A DNA stretch of 64,000 nt. Origin: a bacterium 336/3 (GTDB lineage Bacteria > Bacteroidota > Bacteroidia > Cytophagales > Thermonemataceae). Shown here in pieces: positions 26,461 to 35,218 of the stretch. The translations under genes and the position numbers were made by a program. The notes under the pieces were generated by a model. It was not told where the DNA came from. It saw only the letters and a program-made list of their open reading frames with translations, and did not search any database. Each line of letters begins with the position of its first letter. Position 1 is the first letter of the stretch. The DNA is taken from positions 2,060,586 through 2,124,585 of the forward strand of contig LJIE01000001.1 in NCBI GenBank assembly GCA_001281695.1, given 5' to 3'.

Positions 26461-27825
26461 TTATTTCTTTTTAATAGCAACAATAATAGGCAAAATAGAA
26501 CCTTTATCTGTTTTTGCTGTGAATTTTATTCCTGTAATTTCTTGAAAATTAATTTGTTGTGCTGGAATTAACTTGCTACCCAAAACTTTCTGAATTCTAT
26601 CGAGCAGTTTCCCTTCCAAAGCTGAAAGTTGCTCCAACAACGAAGGCAAATGCAAACGTTCTTTGCTGTAAAGTACACAAATATAGTCAGTTGTGTTTGG
26701 ATTATCTATTTGAATATAATGGTTTTCGTCTGGTAAGGTCGTATTCATATTCTGATACAACAATGGACTTTTTTGTTCTGAGGGGAAAATGAGATGACTT
26801 TTATCCATCAAATCTGTACTAAAAGCATAAATATAAATAGGCTCTGTATTCGATAAATACATTTTGAAAAGTGTTCCTGCCTGATAAGTTTGGGTCGTTT
26901 CATAAAAGCCATCTTTGAGTTTCAAGGGCATTTCTATTCCTACAGAAAGGTTGAGTTTCAATTCACCAGCAATTTGAGAGGTGGGTTCTTCAATCTCATA
27001 CATTTCATAAGCTTCAAAACAAATTTCTTGAAAATATTGATAGGGCATCCAAATAAAACCTTTGTTAGCCCATAAAGTTCCCCAACTATTGACTACCTCG
27101 AAAGCTTGTAAATCTTCATTATATCCCACTATTGTAAGAGCATGTCCACCTTCATCTTTCCAATTTTCTTCCAATTCTTTTTCTTTGGGTTTCCATACAC
27201 TGTCTTTTGCTTGAATAAAAGATTTAAAAAAGCACTGTAAACCTATGACAACTGGTTTTCCTTGTGCTATGCTTTTCTTTACAGCAAGAACTTTTTCTTT
27301 GCTATTGGCTAAAAATAATCTTCTGTATTCTCCAATTTTATAATCTTCAGCTTTTTTTCGGAGTTCACTACTAATAGGTTGCCCACAAGGTTTAGAAAAA
27401 CTACTAAAAGTGACAGTTCCATGTTGTTTGAGTGCTTCTAAGGCAATAATCAGGCCTGCACCTTCCTGACAGGTTTTATCTGTATAGCCTTTGATGTTTT
27501 CATATACAAAATAAGGCGAACCTGCATGCAAATCAATTTCTTTTGTGCCTTGCCATTTATTTTTTTGTGCAAGCATGATTGTACGAGCATAATAGGCACT
27601 TGTCCAAGCGACACAAGTTCCATATTCTCCCTGATTTTTGGGTGTAGGGCAAAATTGTTTGAGGCTAAAATTTTTAGGTAATTGAATATTTGCTCCCCTT
27701 TGAGGAATTTGTGCTAAAAATACATTTTTATAAGCATTGCTATCCAACTTACAACCCATTCGGGTCTGACTAAAAGCTTCTAAAAACAGAAATGTAAAAA
27801 ATAAAAAAAGAAGAATTTTCTTCAT
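26461..27825 (-). CDS. Exported papain-like (C1) cysteine peptidase with DUF4384-like tail
   Basis: This 454-residue protein has a signal peptide (residues 1-20). The peptidase domain spans about 50-270: Gln65 and Cys71 (NQGEYGTCVAW), His228 (GHALTIVGY) and Asn246 (VVNSWG) complete the papain tetrad. A second region (about 290-400) with sequences like TLFKMYLSNTEPIYIYAFSTD resembles DUF4384. It probably acts in the periplasm or at the surface. It is divergent from the toroid protein gene. The catalytic residues are intact, so activity is likely. Confidence 0.88.
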   Translation of the reverse strand: MKKILLFLFFTFLFLEAFSQTRMGCKLDSNAYKNVFLAQIPQRGANIQLPKNFSLKQFCPTPKNQGEYGTCVAWTSAYYARTIMLAQKNKWQGTKEIDLHAGSPYFVYENIKGYTDKTCQEGAGLIIALEALKQHGTVTFSSFSKPCGQPISSELRKKAEDYKIGEYRRLFLANSKEKVLAVKKSIAQGKPVVIGLQCFFKSFIQAKDSVWKPKEKELEENWKDEGGHALTIVGYNEDLQAFEVVNSWGTLWANKGFIWMPYQYFQEICFEAYEMYEIEEPTSQIAGELKLNLSVGIEMPLKLKDGFYETTQTYQAGTLFKMYLSNTEPIYIYAFSTDLMDKSHLIFPSEQKSPLLYQNMNTTLPDENHYIQIDNPNTTDYICVLYSKERLHLPSLLEQLSALEGKLLDRIQKVLGSKLIPAQQINFQEITGIKFTAKTDKGSILPIIVAIKKK

Positions 27826-27943
27826 TAGAATAAAGTTTTGGGCAATATATCAAAACTTGATAAAAAAAAGTTATTTTTTTTTATGGAATCTTTATGCACT
27901 CCTCATCCTGTATAAAAAAGTTCATCACAAAATACTTACCCCT

Positions 27944-29245
27944 ATGAAAATCACTTGGAAAATTCCCGTAATTGGTATCGCTGCTGCTGCTTCTATGTGG
28001 GCTGGCATTGAATCAAGCAAACTTTTAAAAGAAGAGGGATTGCATCACTCTACACAAGGTTGTGTATTTAGAACAACCATGGGCGAAGAATCCTCAGAAG
28101 GACATGCTATTTATAAAACTCCAGAAAATGTAGAAAAATCTGTAAAAAAGGGTTTGGCTTTTTTGATAAACGCCCAGCAAAATAATGGAGGATGGGGAGC
28201 AGGCTTACACAGCCGACAAGATGTAACAGACCCGCATGCTGTTTCTACTGACCCCGCAACAACTTCTATGGTATTGATGTCTATTTTGAGAAGTGGCAAT
28301 ACCTTTGAAAAAGGTGATTACAAAAATCAAGCATTAAAAGCACTCAATTATCTTTTGGAATGTGTAGAAAAATCATCTCCCAACGATTTGAACATCACCA
28401 CACAAACAGGAACACAAATTCAAAGTAAATTGGGACAAAACATAGACGTTTCCTTAACGGCTCAAGCTCTTTCTAACTCTCTTGATTATTTGGATTATGA
28501 TAAAAAGCTCAAAGAAAGAGTAAAGAAAAACTTGGATGTTTGTACTGAAAAAATACAAAAATCTCAAAACCAAGATGGTAGTGTTAGAGGTGCAGGTTGG
28601 GCAGGCGTATTACAATCTTCATTTGCTACCAATGCCTTAGAATCAGCTCAGAAAAAAGGGGCTAAAGTAGATGAAAAAGCACTTCAAAGAGCTCGTGATT
28701 ATAACAAAGGTAATTTTAACACCAAAACTGGTGATGTAAATACAGACATGGGAGCAGGTATCGTATTGTACTCTGTATCAGGCTCTACACGCTCATCAGC
28801 AAAAGAAGCCAGAGAAGCAGAAGAAAAAATGGAAAAAGCTCGTAAAGATGGAAAATTAGCAGCAAATGCTCCTGTATCTACTGAAAATTTGAAAAAAGCA
28901 GGATTTGGTGATCAAGAAGCAGAACGCTATTCCAATGCTTATCAAGTATATAGCCAAGCAAAAGTGAAAGCTCAAGATGATAGAGTGATGTCTGGCTTTG
29001 GTAACAATGGAGGAGAAGAGTTTTTAAGTTTCTTACAAACTGGAGAATCTTTGATTATTGGTAAAGACAAAGAGTGGAAAAAATGGTACAACAATGTTTC
29101 TGGGCGTTTGCTCAATATTCAAGAAAATGATGGTAGCTGGAGAGGACACCACTGTATCACAAGCCCAGTTTTCTGTACAGCTACTTGTTTACTTATCCTT
29201 TCAGTAGAAAATGATGTTCAGAAATTAGAAGAATTAGGTAAATAA
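27944..29245 (+). CDS. Terpene-cyclase/prenyltransferase-like toroid protein
   Basis: This 433-residue protein is counted from ATG 27944, where a hydrophobic helix (IPVIGIAAAASMWAGI) forms the N-terminus; an upstream frame-start at 27857 is less likely. QW-like repeats of an alpha/alpha toroid are visible: NAQQNNGGWGAG, SQNQDGSVRGAGW, and NIQENDGSWRGHH, with a conserved HHC near the end. A charged, Lys/Glu/Ala-rich insertion of about 60 residues lies in the middle. Squalene-cyclase catalytic DxDD is not seen, so it is probably not an active cyclase. Likely anchored in the membrane; function unknown. Confidence 0.7.
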   Translation: MKITWKIPVIGIAAAASMWAGIESSKLLKEEGLHHSTQGCVFRTTMGEESSEGHAIYKTPENVEKSVKKGLAFLINAQQNNGGWGAGLHSRQDVTDPHAVSTDPATTSMVLMSILRSGNTFEKGDYKNQALKALNYLLECVEKSSPNDLNITTQTGTQIQSKLGQNIDVSLTAQALSNSLDYLDYDKKLKERVKKNLDVCTEKIQKSQNQDGSVRGAGWAGVLQSSFATNALESAQKKGAKVDEKALQRARDYNKGNFNTKTGDVNTDMGAGIVLYSVSGSTRSSAKEAREAEEKMEKARKDGKLAANAPVSTENLKKAGFGDQEAERYSNAYQVYSQAKVKAQDDRVMSGFGNNGGEEFLSFLQTGESLIIGKDKEWKKWYNNVSGRLLNIQENDGSWRGHHCITSPVFCTATCLLILSVENDVQKLEELGK

Positions 29246-29335
29246 TTAAATATAGATAATAGTAATGAGCATTTAGAATAAAAAAATAAAATACACTGTT
29301 TAATTTACACATATATATTATAACTATGAAACTTT

Positions 29336-29361
29336 ATAGGCATTCTGAACAGAATGCCTAT
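29336..29361. terminator. Bidirectional terminator
   Basis: An 11-bp stem (29336-29346 with 29351-29361) with GAAC loop and T run lies between two convergent genes. Confidence 0.85.
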
Positions 29362-29364
29362 TTT

Positions 29365-30177
29365 TTATTTTTTTCCATAAATAAAACCTACATTTCCTTT
29401 CTCATCACCTTGGTAATCAATAAGATTTAAGTTGCCATCTTTGTCTATTCGCCAATTCGTAGCTGACCACCCTGTACCATCATTAAGTTGGAGCTGGTTG
29501 TATTGCAAACGCCACTGAAAAACTTTATCTCCATTGGTTGTAACATATTTGCCTGTACCATCAGCTTTAAATACTACTGTACCATAAGTTGCCAAATCTG
29601 GATTTGTTAAACTTTTAACTCTTTCATTTAAGGCATTCTTGATTTTATTTTCGTCATAATCATTGGAACTCAAGTACTCTTTAAGCTCTTTAGATTTGGT
29701 ATTCCAAACAATGTCTTTAAAAGACCACTCACCAATTACATCCACATTGGCATAAAAGTTATTGGTAGGAGTGTTACCTTGTGGGCAAGAATTGATGTTG
29801 CCTTCTGTTTCGTATTTTATAAAGCGAAAAAAACCTTTATTATTTTGCCTAAAACTCAGATAAGCTTTCCCTTTGGGTAAACTGATGACCAATGTATATA
29901 GATTCATATCTGGGTTGTAACCCAAATCTTCTTCATTTGCCATCATGATACCTCTAAGTAAACAACGATTAGCCTTCCAAGATGCCATGTATTTTTCAAT
30001 GGTAGGCATAGTCATGCCTTGCGAAATACGTAAAACTCTTGTCCCATAATAACCACCTACAGATGTTTGAAATTCCTGCAGACAGTCTGCTATGCTGGTA
30101 AAATTGACGTTTCTGTCTTGAGCTAAAGCGGAGAAAAATGTTAGAAACAGTAAAAATGCAATAGATAATTTTTTCAT
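29365..30177 (-). CDS. Exported protein of unknown function
   Basis: This 270-residue protein has a signal peptide (KKLSIAFLLFLTFFSALAQ). The C-terminal third (GTVVFKADGTGKYVTTNGDKV, QWRLQYNQLQLNDGTGW) looks like a lipocalin-type beta-barrel repeat seen in many Bacteroidota exported proteins. The N-terminal part is unrecognised. It contains several Cys (DCLQEF, RCLLRG, SCPQG). No partner is evident. Real gene from its signal peptide; function unknown. Confidence 0.65.
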   Translation of the reverse strand: MKKLSIAFLLFLTFFSALAQDRNVNFTSIADCLQEFQTSVGGYYGTRVLRISQGMTMPTIEKYMASWKANRCLLRGIMMANEEDLGYNPDMNLYTLVISLPKGKAYLSFRQNNKGFFRFIKYETEGNINSCPQGNTPTNNFYANVDVIGEWSFKDIVWNTKSKELKEYLSSNDYDENKIKNALNERVKSLTNPDLATYGTVVFKADGTGKYVTTNGDKVFQWRLQYNQLQLNDGTGWSATNWRIDKDGNLNLIDYQGDEKGNVGFIYGKK

Positions 30178-30292
30178 GTGAAGTAGATTTTTGTAATATT
30201 TAGAATTTCATCTTCACAAGAATCGTCAAAAAAAAATAAAATTTCAGTGTAACTTTATAAAATGACTATTTTGATTTACCAAAACCACACTT

Positions 30293-30727
30293 TTATTCTT
30301 TAATCTCCACAGCATCATAAATGATAAAGTTAAGTTTTTCCAAATCATCGGGATTTATTTTGAGCCTACCTTTTACCTTTACAAGTTTGTCAGTTGGGTA
30401 AATAGGTGTTTTTTTACCTTTAGGAAAATAGACTTCTACAACTGTGGCAGGACTTGCTCCACCACAGAAAAAACACATTCGATAAGGTACTTTTGAGATA
30501 ATCATGATGTTAAATTCTGCTCCTATGGGTATGTAATAACCTTTTAGGGTTATTTCTTTTCCATCAATAGATTTGGCATAAGTTTCCATAATAGGAGCTA
30601 ACAAATCCGTTTGGATTTTCTCAAAATACTTTGGCGAAAATTTCACTTTATCCAGTTTTTCCCAACCCGAAACCTGAGCTAAAGAAATATGAGAAACTAA
30701 AAAGAATGAAAAGAGCAGAAATTTCAT
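30293..30727 (-). CDS. Exported DUF3299-like protein of the metal locus
   Basis: This 144-residue protein has a signal peptide (MKFLLFSFFLVSHISLAQ). I start it at ATG 30727, which overlaps the MerC stop by 4 nt (ATGA); a TTG three codons upstream is unlikely. The pattern GKEITLKGYYIPIG, RMCFFCGGASPATVVEVYF (CxxC), then DKLVKVKGRLKINPDD fits DUF3299, a periplasmic oligosaccharide-binding-like fold often found with FtsX-type ABC exporters and MerC. This suggests a role in metal handling. Cotranscribed with merC-like gene; expression is likely controlled by the palindrome at 31148. Confidence 0.75.
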   Translation of the reverse strand: MKFLLFSFFLVSHISLAQVSGWEKLDKVKFSPKYFEKIQTDLLAPIMETYAKSIDGKEITLKGYYIPIGAEFNIMIISKVPYRMCFFCGGASPATVVEVYFPKGKKTPIYPTDKLVKVKGRLKINPDDLEKLNFIIYDAVEIKE

Positions 30728-31119
30728 TGAGGACAATTTTTATGTTCTAAATAATTTTTGATGTGTAGAAGAATTAAGCCAAATGAACCAACATAGCTTA
30801 GTAAAGACAAGTTATCTTCCAAAAAAATACCTAAAGCAAAGATACTGTAAGCTATGTAAAACAGAATTTTACGAGCTATCTTTTGTTTTTGAGTTGCTAA
30901 GTAAACAGCCAAAGCTCCTAAAATTAAGAAAATGTAATCTAAGTATTCCCACCAGCTATTTTGCTGTAAATCACCTACAAAACTGAATATCACAGGTTGC
31001 AAAATCAGGAGTAATGGTAAAAATAAGCAATGTATCAGGCAAGCCATAGAGCTAATCATGCCTATTAAATCAGGATTCAGAGGTTTGAAATTGAATTTTT
31101 TGCTCAATAAAACTTTCAT
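30724..31119 (-). CDS. MerC-domain membrane protein
   Basis: This 131-residue membrane protein has about four helices and CLIHC (Cys27, Cys31) in the first, the MerC hallmark for binding a soft or transition metal, with a final NC. MerC was described for mercury uptake, but Bacteroidota and proteobacterial copies like this one usually sit with Zn-related genes rather than mer genes. No other mer gene is present. It is divergent from the ABC exporter genes, with the palindromic operator between them. Confidence 0.85.
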   Translation of the reverse strand: MKVLLSKKFNFKPLNPDLIGMISSMACLIHCLFLPLLLILQPVIFSFVGDLQQNSWWEYLDYIFLILGALAVYLATQKQKIARKILFYIAYSIFALGIFLEDNLSLLSYVGSFGLILLHIKNYLEHKNCPQ

Positions 31120-31122
31120 CGA

Positions 31123-31173
31123 TTTTGGGGTTGAAGGTAAAAAAACTATATTTGCAACTTTGTTGCAAATATA
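31123..31173. promoter_or_regulatory. Divergent promoters with Fur/Zur-like palindromic operator
   Basis: A 25-nt perfect palindrome (31148-31172: ATATTTGCAAC, 3 nt, GTTGCAAATAT) lies between the MerC and ABC genes. It contains the -7 box TATATTTG for both directions (31147-31154 on plus; 31173-31166 on minus). On the plus side TTTG at 31124-31127 gives a 19-nt spacer, a full consensus promoter. A repressor bound here would block both transcripts. Inverted TTGCAA half-sites are compatible with a Fur-family regulator; identity is inferred. Confidence 0.8.
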
Positions 31174-31210
31174 AAACTAATCTTTCATTCTAAAAGTTCA
31201 AAATAAAAAA

Positions 31211-31834
31211 ATGTTCGAAATTTCAGGTTTAATACATGAGTATCAGTCTCAAACAGTTCTTTCAGTGGAAAAGTGGCAGGCAATGCAAGGTGAACATTGG
31301 CTTGTTTTGGGAAAATCGGGTAGTGGAAAAAGTACACTACTTCATATTTTGGCAGGACTACTCAGACCATCTAGAGGAGAAGTAAAAGTTAATGATACTG
31401 ATGTAAAAAAATTAAAATCAGATGATATAGATAGATTTAGAGCTCAAAACATTGGCATTGTCTTCCAGAAACCTCATCTTATTCAGACACTTACAGTATT
31501 TGAAAACCTACTTTTAGTGCCTTATCTAGCACATAAAGGAAGCAGTCAGCAAATATATACTATTTTGGAATCTTTAAATATGGCTCACAAACAAAAAAAT
31601 TACCCTTATCAGCTTAGTCAAGGAGAGTTGCAGAGAGTCTCTATTGCCAGAGCCATGATTGCTAATCCTATTTTATTACTTGCTGATGAGCCAACTGCTA
31701 GTTTGGATGATGAAAATGCTCATAATGTTATAGACTTATTACAAACAAAAGCCCAAGAAATAAAAGCTACTTTACTCATTGCTACTCATGATCAAAGAGT
31801 AAAAAAATCTTTTTCTAATACTTACATACTCTAA
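31211..31834 (+). CDS. ABC transporter ATP-binding protein (LolD/MacB type)
   Basis: This 207-residue ATPase has all motifs: Walker A GKSGSGKST (residues 34-42), Q-loop Gln86 (VFQKPHL), signature LSQGE (135-139), Walker B LLLADEP with Glu160, and H-loop ATHD. It energises the FtsX-type permease encoded 13 nt downstream. This pair resembles lipoprotein or mechanotransmission exporters rather than classical importers. Position next to MerC/DUF3299 genes under a shared operator suggests metal-dependent expression. Substrate unknown. Confidence 0.93.
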   Translation: MFEISGLIHEYQSQTVLSVEKWQAMQGEHWLVLGKSGSGKSTLLHILAGLLRPSRGEVKVNDTDVKKLKSDDIDRFRAQNIGIVFQKPHLIQTLTVFENLLLVPYLAHKGSSQQIYTILESLNMAHKQKNYPYQLSQGELQRVSIARAMIANPILLLADEPTASLDDENAHNVIDLLQTKAQEIKATLLIATHDQRVKKSFSNTYIL

Positions 31835-31847
31835 AAATCTCTGATTT

Positions 31848-33089
31848 ATGCATATTTATAAAATCGCTTATAGCTATTTGCGTCAAAAACCACTTTACAC
31901 TTTGCTACATGTAATGTTATTGGGTTTGGGCTTGGGGCTGATTCTTTTTGTACTCTTATTTTTTAAACAATTAGAGGAAAATTTTTATAAAAATACCAAA
32001 AATATAGACATGGTTATTGGAGCAGAAGGTAGCCCTTTACAATTGGTTTTATCAAGTGTATACCATGCAGATGTACCCACAGGTAATATTTCTTTGAAAG
32101 AAGCCCAAAAAATTATGCAAAACAAACTGTTTGTGAAAAAAGCTATTCCTTTGAGCTTGGGCGATAATTTCAGAGGCTTTCGGATTGTAGGAACAACACT
32201 AGAATACCCTAAAAACTATAATGCTCAGCTACAAACAGGCAACTGGTGGAATAAAGAAATGCAGGTTGTAGTTGGAAGCGATGTTGCCATTGCTGAGAAT
32301 TTAAAAATAGGTAGTGAATTAGTGAGTGGACATGGTACACAAGATGATGACAATGAGGAACTTTTGCATAAAGATGAAAAGTATGTGGTTGTGGGAATAA
32401 TGAAACCAACAAAAACTATTTTAGATAGACTTGTCCTAACAGATTTAGAAAGTATTTGGCATATCCACGGTGAACACGAAGAACACAAAAATGACGAAAA
32501 ACATGACCATGAAGTACATCAAGAGCATATTCATGAGGAAGATAAACAAATTACAGCTTTGCTGATAAAATTTGCTTCACCAATGGCTGTTATTAATTTG
32601 CCTCGTCAGGTAGATGCCTTAGACAATATGCAATCAGCGGTACCTGTTGGCGAAGTAGCAAGATTTTTAAGTATATTAGGAATAGGAGTAGAAATTGCAA
32701 ATATATTGAGTTATATCCTAATAACCATTGCATTATTAAGTATTCTGATTAGCATTTACAATGCTCTCAAAGAAAGAAAGTATGATTTAGCAATTATGCG
32801 AACACTTGGAGCATCCAAACAAAGGCTTTTATGGATGATTGTTTTTGAAGGTTTTTTGATAACTTTTTTAGGAATGCTAGTAGGGTTTGTATTGGGACAT
32901 ATAGGTTTGGAAATAGTTGCTCAAGTTTTTGAAAAAAATATCCATTTTAAATTAACAGGCTTTTTTTGGGTAGAGGAAGAATGGTTGTTAATAGGGGTAG
33001 TACTTATTATAAGTGTTATTTCGTCTCTATTACCAGCCTTACAAGTATATCGTATAGATGTGATAAAAACTCTCCATAACTTACAATGA
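31848..33089 (+). CDS. FtsX-like ABC permease with histidine-rich periplasmic loop
   Basis: This 413-residue permease has an N-terminal transmembrane helix, a large periplasmic domain (about 45-270) and three C-terminal helices (FtsX fold; ERKYDLAIMRTLGASK precedes helix 3). In the periplasmic domain residues 205-229 carry nine histidines with many acidic residues (for example HIHGEHEEH, then HEVHQEHIH). This is a likely zinc- or other-metal-binding loop not needed for a plain FtsX/MacB role. Cotranscribed with its ATPase. The operon likely responds to metal. Confidence 0.9.
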   Translation: MHIYKIAYSYLRQKPLYTLLHVMLLGLGLGLILFVLLFFKQLEENFYKNTKNIDMVIGAEGSPLQLVLSSVYHADVPTGNISLKEAQKIMQNKLFVKKAIPLSLGDNFRGFRIVGTTLEYPKNYNAQLQTGNWWNKEMQVVVGSDVAIAENLKIGSELVSGHGTQDDDNEELLHKDEKYVVVGIMKPTKTILDRLVLTDLESIWHIHGEHEEHKNDEKHDHEVHQEHIHEEDKQITALLIKFASPMAVINLPRQVDALDNMQSAVPVGEVARFLSILGIGVEIANILSYILITIALLSILISIYNALKERKYDLAIMRTLGASKQRLLWMIVFEGFLITFLGMLVGFVLGHIGLEIVAQVFEKNIHFKLTGFFWVEEEWLLIGVVLIISVISSLLPALQVYRIDVIKTLHNLQ

Positions 33090-33101
33090 TGCTTGCATAC
33101 T

Positions 33102-33137
33102 AATAAACAGCCAAAACTAGCTTTTTTGCTGTTTATT
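33102..33137 (+). terminator. Terminator of the ABC exporter operon
   Basis: A 10-bp stem (33102-33111 with 33128-33137) lies 13 nt past the permease stop; the T tail is modest. Confidence 0.6.
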
Positions 33138-33168
33138 TGCACTTTTTCAAAAAAAAGTATTGTTTTTT

Positions 33169-33201
33169 CTTGTTTATGCCAAAAATAATTTTGTATTTTT
33201 G
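33169..33201 (+). promoter_or_regulatory. Predicted lipase promoter
   Basis: TTG at 33170-33172, then 21 nt, then TATTTTTG (33194-33201) fit the Bacteroidota consensus. The ATG at 33248 lies 47 nt beyond, so the in-frame codons upstream of it (from 33137) are outside the transcript. Confidence 0.65.
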
Positions 33202-33247
33202 TATTAAATATTACGTATGCTTTTTGCAATTAAATCAACTTATACCC

Positions 33248-35101
33248 ATGAAAAAAATCTATCAATTTGCCCTAGCAGGTATGATTGCTTTGGGAGCAAT
33301 TTTACCTGCTTCTGCTCAAAAAACAGTTGAGCTTCCTGAACCTTCTTCTATTGTATCCACTGAAGGTGAAATAATTGGAGGTAGTAATGATGCAGGAACT
33401 ATCTATTATGGAACTGTTCCCGCTAATGCAGGTACTAAACCAGTTTTAGTATTTATTCACGGTTATAACAGTAGTGCAAAAACTTGGTGGGATGGTAACG
33501 ATATGTATAACAAAGCTTATGCAGATGGTTATCGTACAGCATTTGTTTCTGTAAATCCTGACCAAAACCAATGGGTAAATGGACAAATGTTTGCAGGAAT
33601 GCTTAATACTATTTGTAGTCGTTATGGTGTAAGCCGTGTAGTAGTTGTTGCTCACAGTAAAGGTGGAGTAGACACTGATGCTGCACTAGTACATTATAAC
33701 GCTTGGAATAAAGTAGAAAGAGTTATTACGTTGGGTACTCCTCATTTTGGTACTCCTCTCGCCGATTTGGCTTCAAGTGGTTGGACTTCATGGTTAGGTG
33801 CTATCTTCGGACAAAACAATAATGCAACCAAAAGTCTTCAGTCAGGGGCTATGGCTACTTTCCGTAACCAGACAGACCCACACCCTAATCGTCCTAAAAC
33901 AAGTTTTAGAACTTTTGGAGGCTGGGGATATAGTGGTTTACTTTGGGTTTCTGGAGTATATTTAAGTTGGAATGGAGGCGGAAGCAGCCAAGGTGGAAAT
34001 GACGGTGTGGTAAATTATTCAAGTACAAAAAGACCTAATTCTGCTGTAATTTTTGGCAACAGAGATTCAAGAGGAAAAGTAAATCACTCTGAAATTGCAA
34101 CAGGTACGCCTATGTGGCAACATGTTCGCCCACAATTACCTAGCTCTCTTACAAGAGAAATAGAGCCTGCTATGGAAACTACTCCAGAAGGTTACAATCC
34201 TACATCTGTTGTAAGAAGTAGTGGAGAGTTCATTTCTGCTGATAGAGGTGAAAGAACATTTTATACACCCAATGCTCGTAGAGTAAAAGTAACAATTTTC
34301 CAAAGTGAATTGGCTACAGGTGCTGATGTAGAAACTGCTGGTCAGGTAAGCTCAGTTGTTTCCACAGAAGCAATTGATGAGGGAAGCTATATCAAAACAC
34401 TTCTTTTTGAACAGAAATCGGCAAATGCAAGTTTTACCATCAATTCTGATAGTCCATACTTTGCTATTGTAGAAACAGATATAGATGTTGTAGCAACTTT
34501 AGAAACAGATTTGAATAACAACAAATTAGTTTACAAACAAGGTGAAGACATGAAATTTAATGTTTCATTGGAAGGAGCTAATATTGAAGCTGTAACTGGT
34601 ACATTACTTAGAACTTCTGATTTAGAAGGTAATGGAGATGATACACAAATGGCAAGTGCTTTACAGTTTGTTTCTAATGGTGATAGTTTTGTAGCTTATC
34701 AAAAAGGCAACTTACCTACTGGTGTTTATAATGTAGCCATCCAAGTAGCTGGAAAAGGTGGTGTAACACGTTCTATTGTAACAAGTGTTGCAGTAGTAGC
34801 AGGAGAGAAGCCTGAAACATCATTAGAGAGTTCACTTACAATGGAAGGTTTTGGAGCATATCCAAACCCTAGCAATGGTAATACAAAAATCTATTTTGAA
34901 ATTACAGAAAAAGGAAGTAATAGTTTAACTATCTATGACATTACAGGCAGAAAAGTGTTTGAAACAAATCTTTCTGACTTAGATGCAGGCAAACACCAAA
35001 TAGGTTGGGAAGCTGATGGAACTCTTAAAAATGGTATTTATTTATATGAATTCAATAGTAATGGAAAGAAAAACACCAAGAAAATGATTTTAAGCAGATA
35101 A
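33248..35101 (+). CDS. Exported lipase-like alpha/beta hydrolase with T9SS sorting tail
   Basis: This 617-residue protein starts at ATG 33248, giving a clean signal peptide (IYQFALAGMIALGAILPASAQ). The alpha/beta hydrolase domain (about 50-270) has the oxyanion HGYN motif and the nucleophile Ser137 in VVAHSKGG. The C-terminal 75 residues (AYPNPSNGNTKIYFEI, YDITGRKVF, GIYLYEF, final KKMILSR) are a type A sorting signal for the type IX secretion system. So it is exported and anchored or released at the surface. Likely a triacylglycerol lipase or esterase; substrate not known. Confidence 0.87.
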   Translation: MKKIYQFALAGMIALGAILPASAQKTVELPEPSSIVSTEGEIIGGSNDAGTIYYGTVPANAGTKPVLVFIHGYNSSAKTWWDGNDMYNKAYADGYRTAFVSVNPDQNQWVNGQMFAGMLNTICSRYGVSRVVVVAHSKGGVDTDAALVHYNAWNKVERVITLGTPHFGTPLADLASSGWTSWLGAIFGQNNNATKSLQSGAMATFRNQTDPHPNRPKTSFRTFGGWGYSGLLWVSGVYLSWNGGGSSQGGNDGVVNYSSTKRPNSAVIFGNRDSRGKVNHSEIATGTPMWQHVRPQLPSSLTREIEPAMETTPEGYNPTSVVRSSGEFISADRGERTFYTPNARRVKVTIFQSELATGADVETAGQVSSVVSTEAIDEGSYIKTLLFEQKSANASFTINSDSPYFAIVETDIDVVATLETDLNNNKLVYKQGEDMKFNVSLEGANIEAVTGTLLRTSDLEGNGDDTQMASALQFVSNGDSFVAYQKGNLPTGVYNVAIQVAGKGGVTRSIVTSVAVVAGEKPETSLESSLTMEGFGAYPNPSNGNTKIYFEITEKGSNSLTIYDITGRKVFETNLSDLDAGKHQIGWEADGTLKNGIYLYEFNSNGKKNTKKMILSR

Positions 35102-35120
35102 GGATGTAGTAAAAATTGAA

Positions 35121-35150
35121 AAAAGCCCTGACATTTATCAGGGCTTTTTT
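35121..35150 (+). terminator. Terminator of the lipase gene
   Basis: An 11-bp stem (35121-35131 with 35138-35148) with 6-nt loop and a T run. Confidence 0.9.
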
Positions 35151-35218
35151 TGTGATTTATCATTTGTTTTTCTTCATAAAAAATGCTAATTTGTAAGAAA
35201 CTTTAAAACTTACACCCG

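Noticed and set aside
27857-27943. N-terminal extension of the toroid protein
   Set aside because: It would put two hydrophobic stretches in series; the ATG at 27944 gives a normal membrane anchor.
30724-31119. Mercury resistance
   Set aside because: No merA, merT, merP or merR; neighbours point to another metal.
32225-32488. 87-codon Cys/Ser-rich minus-strand frame in the FtsX permease
   Set aside because: It arises from the complement of the His-rich loop codons; the permease frame is supported by its whole length.
33137-33247. N-terminal extension of the lipase
   Set aside because: The promoter lies inside it and the signal peptide starts at 33248.
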